A stretch of DNA of 6,658 nt from an uncultured Solirubrobacteraceae bacterium (GTDB lineage Bacteria; Actinomycetota; Thermoleophilia; Solirubrobacterales; Solirubrobacteraceae): contig CATPBV010000240.1 in NCBI GenBank assembly GCA_955652345.1, positions 1 to 6,658 on the forward strand, read 5' to 3'. The position numbers and the translations under genes were made by a program. Positions 1 to 5,517 of the stretch are shown piece after piece. The notes beneath the pieces are model-generated. The model was not told the origin of the DNA. It was given only the letters and a program-made list of their open reading frames with translations, and made no database searches. The stretch's first letter is position 1; every line of letters begins with the position of its first letter.

Positions 1-548
1 CGCTCGAGCGGCACCATCGGATCGCCCACCAGCGTCCTTATGCCGAACCCGTCGATCAGCGCGAGTGTCCGGTCGGCCACGTCCTCCGGATCGCAGCGCT
101 CGAACTCTCCGTCCCGGATGCCGGCGGCAACCTCCTTCGCAAGCCAGGCGTGCATCCGCGCGTAGAGCTCGGCGGCAAACGGGCGGAGCTCCTCGTGGCG
201 GACCGCGCGCAGCCACAGCTCGACCCACAGGACCCAGTCGTCGCGAAGCTCGGGCGAGCTGGGCAGGCACTGCTCGATCATCCATTCGAGTCGCTCCGCA
301 TGCGACGCTCCGGGAAGCTCGCCGCCCGCCGTGCGGGAAGCGTCGGCGTGCGCGTAGGAGTAGTCGAGCGCTTCCGCCAGGAGCGCGTCGCGGCTAGCAA
401 AGTGGTAGTGGACGAGCGCCGTGGAGACGCCCGCGTCCATCGCGATTCGGGCGATCCGGACGCCATCGATGCCCTCGCTGGCGATCCGCCTCACCGCCGC
501 GGCGAGGATGCGCTCCCGGGCGCGGGTTGCGCGCTCCGTGCTGCTCAC
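1..548 (-). CDS. TetR-family transcriptional repressor (C-terminus cut by window edge)
   Basis: This is a DNA-binding regulator, probably a ligand-released repressor of the divergent gap beside the oxygenase gene. Translation from GTG at 548-546 stays open for 182 codons to the left edge, so only the last few residues are missing. Residues about 8-55 form the TetR helix-turn-helix: ARERILAAAVRRIASEGIDG, then VRIARIAMDAGVSTALVHYH and FASRDALLAEAL. The rest is an all-helical ligand/dimerisation domain; the stretch DDWVLWVELWLRAVRHEEL followed by an acidic helix resembles the BetI-like C-terminal type. The GTG shares four bases with the oxygenase stop codon (GTGA, 548-545) and I see no separate Shine-Dalgarno sequence, so translation is probably coupled to the upstream oxygenase. 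That would let the repressor limit its own unit. The family is secure. The ligand is unknown; an amine, a quaternary ammonium compound or an acyl-CoA are guesses from the neighbours. Confidence 0.9.
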   Translation of the reverse strand, partial: MSSTERATRARERILAAAVRRIASEGIDGVRIARIAMDAGVSTALVHYHFASRDALLAEALDYSYAHADASRTAGGELPGASHAERLEWMIEQCLPSSPELRDDWVLWVELWLRAVRHEELRPFAAELYARMHAWLAKEVAAGIRDGEFERCDPEDVADRTLALIDGFGIRTLVGDPMVPLE

Positions 549-1705
549 CTCGAGCGCGCGTCGGGCACGAGGTCAGCGCGCACCCGATCCGCAAACCAGG
601 CGACGGCGGCCTCGCGCCGGGACAGCGGTCCGCACGCGTAGCCTCGGGTCTGCAGGCCCTGCTGGACGTTGTCGACGAGGTCGATGTCCTCCTTCAGAAC
701 GAGCGTGTTCAGGCGCTGGTTCATCCACTGGACCGCGCGCGTGCGGATACCGCTGGTGGGCGGGCGGTAGGCGGCCCAGATGTCGTACGTCCGCGCGGTG
801 CCGTCGGGCATGAGCTGCCAGGTGTTGACCTGGTCGGGGTACAGGTCGATCGCCGTGTTCGGATAGATGAACGCGTAGCGCCAGACGCGCTGGTCCTCTT
901 TCCCCAGTCCGGGCATCGGCTCGACGAGCTGCGCGTAGAGCCGCTCGAGCCGGTTGCTGCTCGGCTTCTCGCGCAGCGGCGCGTCGAACCACACGTGGTG
1001 CTCGTGCACGTCGACGTCGTAGTACTTGTAGTCGAGCATTCGCATCAGCCCGGGATGGGCGATCGGGATGTGGTAGCCCTCGACGTAGTTCTCGACGACC
1101 AGCTTCCAGTTGGCCGGCTGAGCGCCGCTCCCGCCGCGGAAGGTGCGCAGCGAAGGAATCCGGTAGGGCTCGAGACGCCGCGGCAGATCGCCGACGAGCT
1201 CGGCGAGCGCGGGCGCATCCTCATCCAGGTTGACGAACACCAGGCCGCAGAGCTCCTCGACGCGCGCGGGCATCAGGCTGAGCGTGCTCTTGTCGAGGCG
1301 CTCGCCGAACATCAGGCCCTCCGGGACGCCGATCAGGCTTCCGTCGAACCGGTACGTCCACCCGTGGTAACGGCAGCGAATCGCCCCCTTGCACTGGCCG
1401 GAGCCGCTCAGCAGCCGCGACGCCCGGTGGCGGCAGACGTTGCGGTACGCGCGCAGACGGTGTTGCTTGTCGCGAACGACGAGGACCGGCTGGTTGCCAG
1501 CCCGCGTCGTGATGTAGCTGCCCGGAGACGGCAGGGCGCTGGCATGACCCGCGAGCTGCCAGGTCCGCTCGAAGATCCGCTCCTGCTCGGCCTCGAGCAG
1601 CGCCGGGTCTGTGTAGAAGTGAGGCAGCAGGGCGGTGCCGGCGGCGCGGTCCTCGACGGCGGGAGGCGCAGCTGGCGTGGTGGGCGGGGCTTCGACCGGT
1701 TGCAT
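545..1705 (-). CDS. Rieske [2Fe-2S] non-heme iron oxygenase, alpha subunit
   Basis: This cytoplasmic oxygenase uses O2 and electrons from a separate reductase to hydroxylate or demethylate a substrate. The 386-residue length is normal for the family. The N-terminal Rieske domain has the cluster ligands C91-x-H93 and C111-x2-H114, 17 residues apart (NVCRHRAS and CRYHGWTY). The catalytic domain has ENYVEGYHIPIAH, giving Fe(II) ligands H212 and H217, with E209 at the position that bridges to the Rieske centre. A likely third ligand is D340 in LKEDIDLVDNVQQGL. The NVCRHR and ENYxExYH style recalls the GbcA/choline monooxygenase/CntA group acting on quaternary amines more than classical naphthalene-type enzymes, but substrate cannot be read from sequence. 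The ATG at 1705 has AGGAA at 1717-1713, seven bases upstream. No beta subunit, ferredoxin or reductase is in the window. The TetR gene overlaps its stop codon. Confidence 0.93.
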   Translation of the reverse strand: MQPVEAPPTTPAAPPAVEDRAAGTALLPHFYTDPALLEAEQERIFERTWQLAGHASALPSPGSYITTRAGNQPVLVVRDKQHRLRAYRNVCRHRASRLLSGSGQCKGAIRCRYHGWTYRFDGSLIGVPEGLMFGERLDKSTLSLMPARVEELCGLVFVNLDEDAPALAELVGDLPRRLEPYRIPSLRTFRGGSGAQPANWKLVVENYVEGYHIPIAHPGLMRMLDYKYYDVDVHEHHVWFDAPLREKPSSNRLERLYAQLVEPMPGLGKEDQRVWRYAFIYPNTAIDLYPDQVNTWQLMPDGTARTYDIWAAYRPPTSGIRTRAVQWMNQRLNTLVLKEDIDLVDNVQQGLQTRGYACGPLSRREAAVAWFADRVRADLVPDARSR

Positions 1706-1712
1706 GTGGCCA

Positions 1713-1717
1713 TTCCT
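1713..1717 (-). promoter_or_regulatory. Ribosome binding site of the Rieske oxygenase gene
   Basis: The minus strand reads AGGAA here, seven bases before the ATG at 1705-1703. It supports this start. It also means the leftward transcript must begin upstream of about position 1720, consistent with a -10 element near 1741-1746. Confidence 0.6.
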
Positions 1718-1745
1718 GACTTTGTGATCAGTTTGGTGTTAGTCT
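1716..1745 (+). promoter_or_regulatory. Candidate rightward promoter, possibly giving a leaderless mRNA
   Basis: CTGACT at 1716-1721 resembles a -35 box (TGAC core) and TAGTCT at 1740-1745 fits the TAnnnT form of a -10 box, with 18 bp between them. Six bases separate the -10 hexamer from the ATG at 1752. Transcription would therefore be expected to start at or next to that A, giving a leaderless message, which is common in actinobacteria. No Shine-Dalgarno sequence precedes the ATG apart from AAGG, which is too close to it. The boxes were read by eye. Confidence 0.4.
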
Positions 1746-1746
1746 A
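1741..1746 (-). promoter_or_regulatory. Candidate leftward -10 element
   Basis: On the minus strand these bases read TAGACT, which also fits TAnnnT and overlaps the rightward -10 box because the site is nearly symmetric. Transcription starting about 7 bases downstream (near 1734) would give a leader of roughly 28 bases that retains the AGGAA ribosome site of the oxygenase gene. No good -35 box is visible at the matching distance, inside the start of the rightward gene. Confidence 0.3.
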
Positions 1747-1751
1747 AGGCC

Positions 1752-2168
1752 ATGGTCAAGCGCGGCTATTGGCGCTCGCTGCTGCCCGCGTCCAACCGCG
1801 GCGCTTGGCTATCGCTGACTCCTGAGCCCGAGCGCGAGCTTCCGCGGCTCGTGGCGACGCTCCGCTGTGGACACCGACCGCCGCCCGACGTGGTCACGGC
1901 CGAGGAGACCCGAGTGAACCGCTTGGTGCTACACGGCAGCAAGGCCGCCTGGCTTCGTTACCTGCACCGCGCGGTCGAGCTGCTCGACACCGAGCCGCCC
2001 GCCGATCCGATGATCGCGAGCGCGCGAGCGAGGGCGATCGAGGTCCTCGCGAACCATCACAATCTGCTGCTCGGGCTCCCGGGCCGTGCTGCGCGACGGA
2101 CTGCCGGGGACCGGGCCCGTCTGGAGGCGCTCGCCGCGCGGCGGGCGCGGAGTATCCCCACGATCTGA
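1752..2168 (+). CDS. Hypothetical 138-residue protein leading the rightward operon
   Basis: I do not recognise this protein. It is small, basic and probably mostly helical, with many Arg and Ala residues, no signal peptide, no membrane segment and no Cys-rich or metal-binding cluster. An N-terminal part with Trp residues (GYWRSLL, RGAWLSL) is followed by a helical middle (about residues 50-80) and a helix containing NHHNLLLGL at about 102-110. The tail is rich in Arg and Ala. By my count about 83% of codons end in G or C, as expected for a real gene here. It fills the space between the divergent promoter and the dehydrogenase, and its TGA (2166-2168) lies within the next gene's ribosome site. 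A regulator or small accessory protein of the pathway is possible but not shown. A non-coding leader with a chance reading frame is the alternative. Confidence 0.6.
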   Translation: MVKRGYWRSLLPASNRGAWLSLTPEPERELPRLVATLRCGHRPPPDVVTAEETRVNRLVLHGSKAAWLRYLHRAVELLDTEPPADPMIASARARAIEVLANHHNLLLGLPGRAARRTAGDRARLEALAARRARSIPTI

Positions 2169-2173
2169 GGAAA
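2167..2173 (+). promoter_or_regulatory. Ribosome binding site of the acyl-CoA dehydrogenase gene
   Basis: GAGGAAA begins within the TGA stop of the preceding gene and ends three bases before the ATG at 2177; the AGGA core is five bases away. It is the clearest Shine-Dalgarno sequence in the window. It fixes the dehydrogenase start and implies coupled translation with the small upstream gene. Confidence 0.7.
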
Positions 2174-2176
2174 TAC

Positions 2177-3373
2177 ATGAACTCGCTCACCGCCACCAGC
2201 CCCGCCGACCAGGGTTTCACCCCCGACCAGCTCGAGCTGCAAGAGCGCGCGCGGACTTTCGTCGAGACCGTGCTGATCCCGCTCGAGGTGCAGGCCGAGG
2301 AGGCGGGCGGTCGGCTGGCGCATGAGACGATCGAGGAGATCAAGCGCGAGGCGATCGCTGCTCGGCTCAACGGCGGCCGCGTCCCGACCCAGCACGGTGG
2401 CCAGGGCTGGTCGATGATCGAGTGGTTCCTGGTGGGCGAGCAGTTAGGCCGGGTCACCGGCGGGCTGCACTGGCATGTGCCGAGTGCCTACAACGTGCTT
2501 CTGTCCGGCTCACCCGAGCAGATCGAGCGCTATCTCGTCCCGGCGGTCCGCGGCGAAGGCGGTGACGCCTATGCCGTGACCGAGGCCGAGGCCGGTTCGG
2601 ACCCGGACGGGATCGCGAGCAGCGCGGTGCAGTCCGATGGCGGATGGCGGATCAACGGCGAGAAGTGGTTCGTCACGTCCGGCGACGTCGCGCGCGTGCT
2701 GATCGTGATGGCCAACGTCGTCGACGGCCCGGAGCGCCTGCCGACGCTGTTCCTGATCGAACCCGGCGCGCCGGGGGTCGAATTCGTCGATGACCCCAAA
2801 TTCACCCACAACTACCCGCACGGGCATCCGACGATCCGCTTCAGCGACGTGGAGGTCGGACCGGAGGCGGTAATCGGCGGTGTTGGGGAGGGGCACCGGC
2901 TCCAGCGCGAGTGGTTCACCGAGGAGCGCCTGGGAATTGCGACCCACGGCCTCGGCGCGATGTGGCGCCTGCTCGAGGACACCACCAGCTGGGCCCTCGC
3001 CAGACACCAGGGCGGCCAGCGGATCATGGACTATCAGGGCGTGTCGTTTCCGCTCGCGGACTCGGCGACCGACGCCGCGGTCGGACGCCTGCTCGCGCTC
3101 CAGGTTGCGGGCATGGTCGATGCCGGGGCCGACCCCAAGCTGATCCACGCGAAGGCGTCGATGGCCAAGCTGTTCGTCAGCGAGGCCGCGGGCCGCTGCG
3201 CCGACCGGGCGGTGCAGATCTTCGGAGGTCGCGGCTATCTGCGCAGCAACGTCGCCGAGCGCTTCCTGCGCGAGCTGCGCGTGGACCGGATCTGGGAAGG
3301 GACGAGCGAGATCCAGCGGCTGATCATCGCTCGCGCACTCGAGCGGCGCGGCGTCGAGGCGACGATCCATTGA
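2177..3373 (+). CDS. Acyl-CoA dehydrogenase family protein
   Basis: This FAD enzyme should carry out alpha,beta-dehydrogenation of an acyl-CoA in the cytoplasm, passing electrons to ETF. At 398 residues it has the usual family length and architecture: an N-terminal helical domain (about 14-125), a middle beta domain (about 130-230) and a C-terminal helical domain (about 240-390). The first family signature is AVTEAEAGSD at 133-142, and the flavin-contacting WFVTSG is at 164-169. The second signature runs from QIFGGRGY (347-354) through ERFLREL to RIWEGTSEIQ (371-380). E374 sits where medium-chain-type dehydrogenases carry the catalytic base. The ATG is fixed by the GAGGAAA site. The stop codon overlaps the TTG start of the synthetase, so dehydrogenase and CoA ligase are probably made together, suggesting that the ligase product is or becomes the dehydrogenase substrate. 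Chain length or ring specificity cannot be read from the sequence. Confidence 0.95.
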   Translation: MNSLTATSPADQGFTPDQLELQERARTFVETVLIPLEVQAEEAGGRLAHETIEEIKREAIAARLNGGRVPTQHGGQGWSMIEWFLVGEQLGRVTGGLHWHVPSAYNVLLSGSPEQIERYLVPAVRGEGGDAYAVTEAEAGSDPDGIASSAVQSDGGWRINGEKWFVTSGDVARVLIVMANVVDGPERLPTLFLIEPGAPGVEFVDDPKFTHNYPHGHPTIRFSDVEVGPEAVIGGVGEGHRLQREWFTEERLGIATHGLGAMWRLLEDTTSWALARHQGGQRIMDYQGVSFPLADSATDAAVGRLLALQVAGMVDAGADPKLIHAKASMAKLFVSEAAGRCADRAVQIFGGRGYLRSNVAERFLRELRVDRIWEGTSEIQRLIIARALERRGVEATIH

Positions 3374-5517
3374 ACCTGGACCGTCTGTTTCGCCCGGCCT
3401 CGGTCGCCGTGGTCGGGGCGACCGACCGTCTCGGTAGCTACGGCGGGCAGACGCTGCTCAACCTGCATGCGATCGGCTACCCGGGGCGGATCTGGGGTGT
3501 CAACCCGAATCGCGCCGAGGCGCTCGGCCATCCGTGCTACCCGACGATCGCCGAGCTGCCGGAGGTCCCCGACGCCGTCGTGGTTGCGGTACCGGCGCCC
3601 GGGGTCCCGGATGTCATCGAGCAGGCCGGAGCGCATGGCTGCGGCGGGGCGGTCGTTTACGGCGCGGGCTTCGCGGAGGCGGCCGCCGGGGTCGAGCTCC
3701 AGCGCGAGCTGATCGCCGCCGCTCGGCGCCACGACCTGCCGGTGTGCGGCCCAAACTGCGACGGGATCGTCGCGATGCATTCGCGAGCCGCGCTGTGGGG
3801 CGATGCCCTGGACCCGACGGAACCGGGGGCGGTTGCGCTCGTGTCCCAGAGCGGGAACCTCGCGGTCAACGCGCTCGCCACCCGGCGGGGCCTGCGGCTC
3901 CACACGGTGATCGCCAGTGGGAATCAGGCGGTTCTGTCGGCAGCCGACTACCTCGAGTTCCTGGCCTCGGAGGACGGCGTCCGGTCGGTGGCGCTTTATC
4001 TGGAGGACGACGGGTCCGGGCCCGATCTGTGCGACGGCCTCGCGGCCTGCGCATCTGCCGGGATCCCGGTCGTTGTGCTGAAGGTCGGGACCTCGTCGGC
4101 GGGGGCGCGAGCGGCGGCTGCCCACAGCGCCGCGCTTGCGGGCGACCAGCGGGTGTTCCGCGCCCTCGTGGAGGAAGCCGGGGCGATCTGGGCGCCAGAT
4201 GTCCACGACCTCCTCGAGCTGGCGAAGACGCTCGCCACCCCGCGGCCGGGCGGGCCGTCTAAGGACGGCGCTGCGCCGCGGGGCGGACTTGCGATCATGA
4301 CGTGCTCGGGGGGCGACTCGGCTCAGGCGGCTGACGAGGCCCCTCTGTTGGGGATGGAGCTGGCGGAGCTCTCCCCCGAGACGCAGCGCCGGCTGGCGGA
4401 GCTGCTGCCGCCGCAGGCGACAGTCGCAAACCCGCTCGACTACACCGCGCTGATCTGGGGCGAGCGCGATCCGCTAAGCGAGATCGTCCGGGCACTGGGG
4501 GAGGACCCGTCAGTCGGTCAGGTGCTCGTCTTCTACGACCAGCCCTACGGCCTCACCGGGGCCCCCGAGGAATCCTGGCGCGCGGTCCGCGAGGCGGTCA
4601 TCGAGGGAGCGGCCGTGAGTCCCGCTCCGGTGATGGTGAGCTCCACGCTGCCGGAGCTGCTCGACGACTCCTCCGCGCTGACGTTTGCGCTGGCGGGCGT
4701 ACCCGCGGCGGCGGGGCTCCGCACGGGGATGCGCTGCGCGGCCGCCGCACGGACGGCGTCCGGAGATCCGGTGCGCCTGCGCGAGATCGCGGCCACGGCT
4801 CGCGCCGCCACCGCGGGTCCGTTGGCGGAGGGTGCGTGGCTGGCCGAGCACGAGGCCAAGGAGCTGCTCAGAGGCGCAGGGGTGAACGTGATCGACGGCC
4901 GGGTCCTCACAGGCGAGGATGACGCGGTGCGCGCCCTCGATGAGCTGGGCGGGCGGATCGCGATGAAGCTCAGCGCAGCGGCGCTCCGACACAAGTCGGA
5001 GCTCGGCGCCGTGGTACTCGATCTGGACACCGAGGGCGATGTCCGCAGCGCCTTTCGCAGGCTTGACGAGCTTGCGGACGCGCACGGCGGCGCGGTCCTG
5101 GCCGAGCGAATGGCCTCGGGTGGGGTCGAGCTGATCGTCGCCGCGCACACCGACGGGATCGTTCCCGCAGTGGTCATCGGCCTGGGCGGGATCTGGACGG
5201 AGCTGCTCGAGGACGTGCGGGTGGTCCCGCTTCCAGCTCACGCCAACCGGATCGAGCAGGAGCTCCGGCTGCTGCGAGGCGCGCCGCTGTTGCTGGGAGC
5301 CCGAGGTACGCGTCTGGTCGACCTCGGCGCCGTCGCTCGGCTCGCGGAACGGGTCGGCGAGCTGCTGATCGCGGACTCGCTCGAGCTGATCGAGTGCAAC
5401 CCGGTTCTGGCGGGTCCAGACCACGCGGTTGCGCTCGACGCGTCCATCCGACGCGGCGCGGCGGTAAAGACCCTCGACCAGGCGCTCACCCAAGAACAGG
5501 CATCGTGCCCGATGTGA
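3370..5517 (+). CDS. NDP-forming acyl-CoA synthetase (fused alpha-beta, ATP-grasp)
   Basis: The enzyme activates a carboxylic acid with CoA and ATP, releasing ADP and phosphate (the family is reversible). From the TTG at 3370 it has 715 residues. The order is a CoA-binding Rossmann domain (about 1-125, SVAVVGATDRLGSYGGQ), succinyl-CoA-ligase-like domains (about 150-460, with LVSQSGN and ALYLED) and a C-terminal ATP-grasp domain (about 485-705). H252 in AAHSAALAG matches the phosphohistidine of the alpha part and H541 in RHKSELG the second transfer histidine of the beta part. GLGGIWTELLEDV (604-616) and ECNPVL (675-680) are typical ATP-grasp motifs, so it looks catalytically intact. The frame stays open upstream to 2911, but that part lies over the dehydrogenase and resembles no synthetase. 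The TTG overlaps the dehydrogenase stop (TTGA) with GAGG ten bases upstream, and yields the standard N-terminus MNLDRLFRPASVAVVGAT. There is no GNAT domain. The substrate is unknown. Confidence 0.94.
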   Translation: MNLDRLFRPASVAVVGATDRLGSYGGQTLLNLHAIGYPGRIWGVNPNRAEALGHPCYPTIAELPEVPDAVVVAVPAPGVPDVIEQAGAHGCGGAVVYGAGFAEAAAGVELQRELIAAARRHDLPVCGPNCDGIVAMHSRAALWGDALDPTEPGAVALVSQSGNLAVNALATRRGLRLHTVIASGNQAVLSAADYLEFLASEDGVRSVALYLEDDGSGPDLCDGLAACASAGIPVVVLKVGTSSAGARAAAAHSAALAGDQRVFRALVEEAGAIWAPDVHDLLELAKTLATPRPGGPSKDGAAPRGGLAIMTCSGGDSAQAADEAPLLGMELAELSPETQRRLAELLPPQATVANPLDYTALIWGERDPLSEIVRALGEDPSVGQVLVFYDQPYGLTGAPEESWRAVREAVIEGAAVSPAPVMVSSTLPELLDDSSALTFALAGVPAAAGLRTGMRCAAAARTASGDPVRLREIAATARAATAGPLAEGAWLAEHEAKELLRGAGVNVIDGRVLTGEDDAVRALDELGGRIAMKLSAAALRHKSELGAVVLDLDTEGDVRSAFRRLDELADAHGGAVLAERMASGGVELIVAAHTDGIVPAVVIGLGGIWTELLEDVRVVPLPAHANRIEQELRLLRGAPLLLGARGTRLVDLGAVARLAERVGELLIADSLELIECNPVLAGPDHAVALDASIRRGAAVKTLDQALTQEQASCPM

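Larger units (their letters stand above)
1706..1751. promoter_or_regulatory. Divergent promoter/operator region between the two units
   Basis: This 46-bp gap is the only non-coding stretch between the oppositely oriented units and must hold both promoters, unless they lie in the coding regions. It is visibly less GC-rich than its surroundings. It contains short inverted-repeat elements: CTGA at 1716-1719 with TCAG at 1728-1731 (16 bp overall), a TGATCA at 1725-1730, and the odd-centred palindrome TTAGTCTAA at 1739-1747. The adjacent TetR gene makes this the expected site of repressor binding. The 1716-1731 repeat is a weak candidate operator, because its arms are only four bases long. Confidence 0.6.

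Noticed and set aside
65..641. Plus-strand open frames opposite the TetR gene
   Set aside because: The minus strand encodes a clear TetR helix-turn-helix and C-terminal domain. The plus-strand translations are low-complexity, Arg- and Ala-rich shadows.
527..1747. A 406-codon open frame on the plus strand running antisense across the whole Rieske gene
   Set aside because: Its protein has no recognisable motifs, and the opposite strand carries clear Rieske and iron-ligand motifs. Long antisense frames are expected from G/C-biased third positions in high-GC genes.
1894..2457. Minus-strand frame crossing the 138-residue gene and the dehydrogenase start
   Set aside because: It crosses a clear ribosome site and the start of a well-supported gene. 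Its second half is Arg/Ala/Pro-rich filler, typical of a shadow frame.
2911..3369. Upstream extension of the synthetase frame, which would give an 868-residue protein
   Set aside because: The extension lies over the C-terminal domain of the acyl-CoA dehydrogenase, where that frame carries the signature motifs. Its translation is Arg/Gly/Ala/Pro-rich and unlike any synthetase N-terminus.
4230..4300. GC-rich inverted segments inside the synthetase gene that could fold as a hairpin
   Set aside because: They encode the flexible linker between synthetase domains (Pro/Gly-rich, about residues 291-306), have no T-run, and lie in the middle of an intact gene, so a terminator is unlikely.
4510..5493. 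A 327-codon minus-strand frame opposite the synthetase ATP-grasp domain
   Set aside because: It has no motifs or suitable ribosome site, and the plus strand shows intact ATP-grasp motifs through the same bases.
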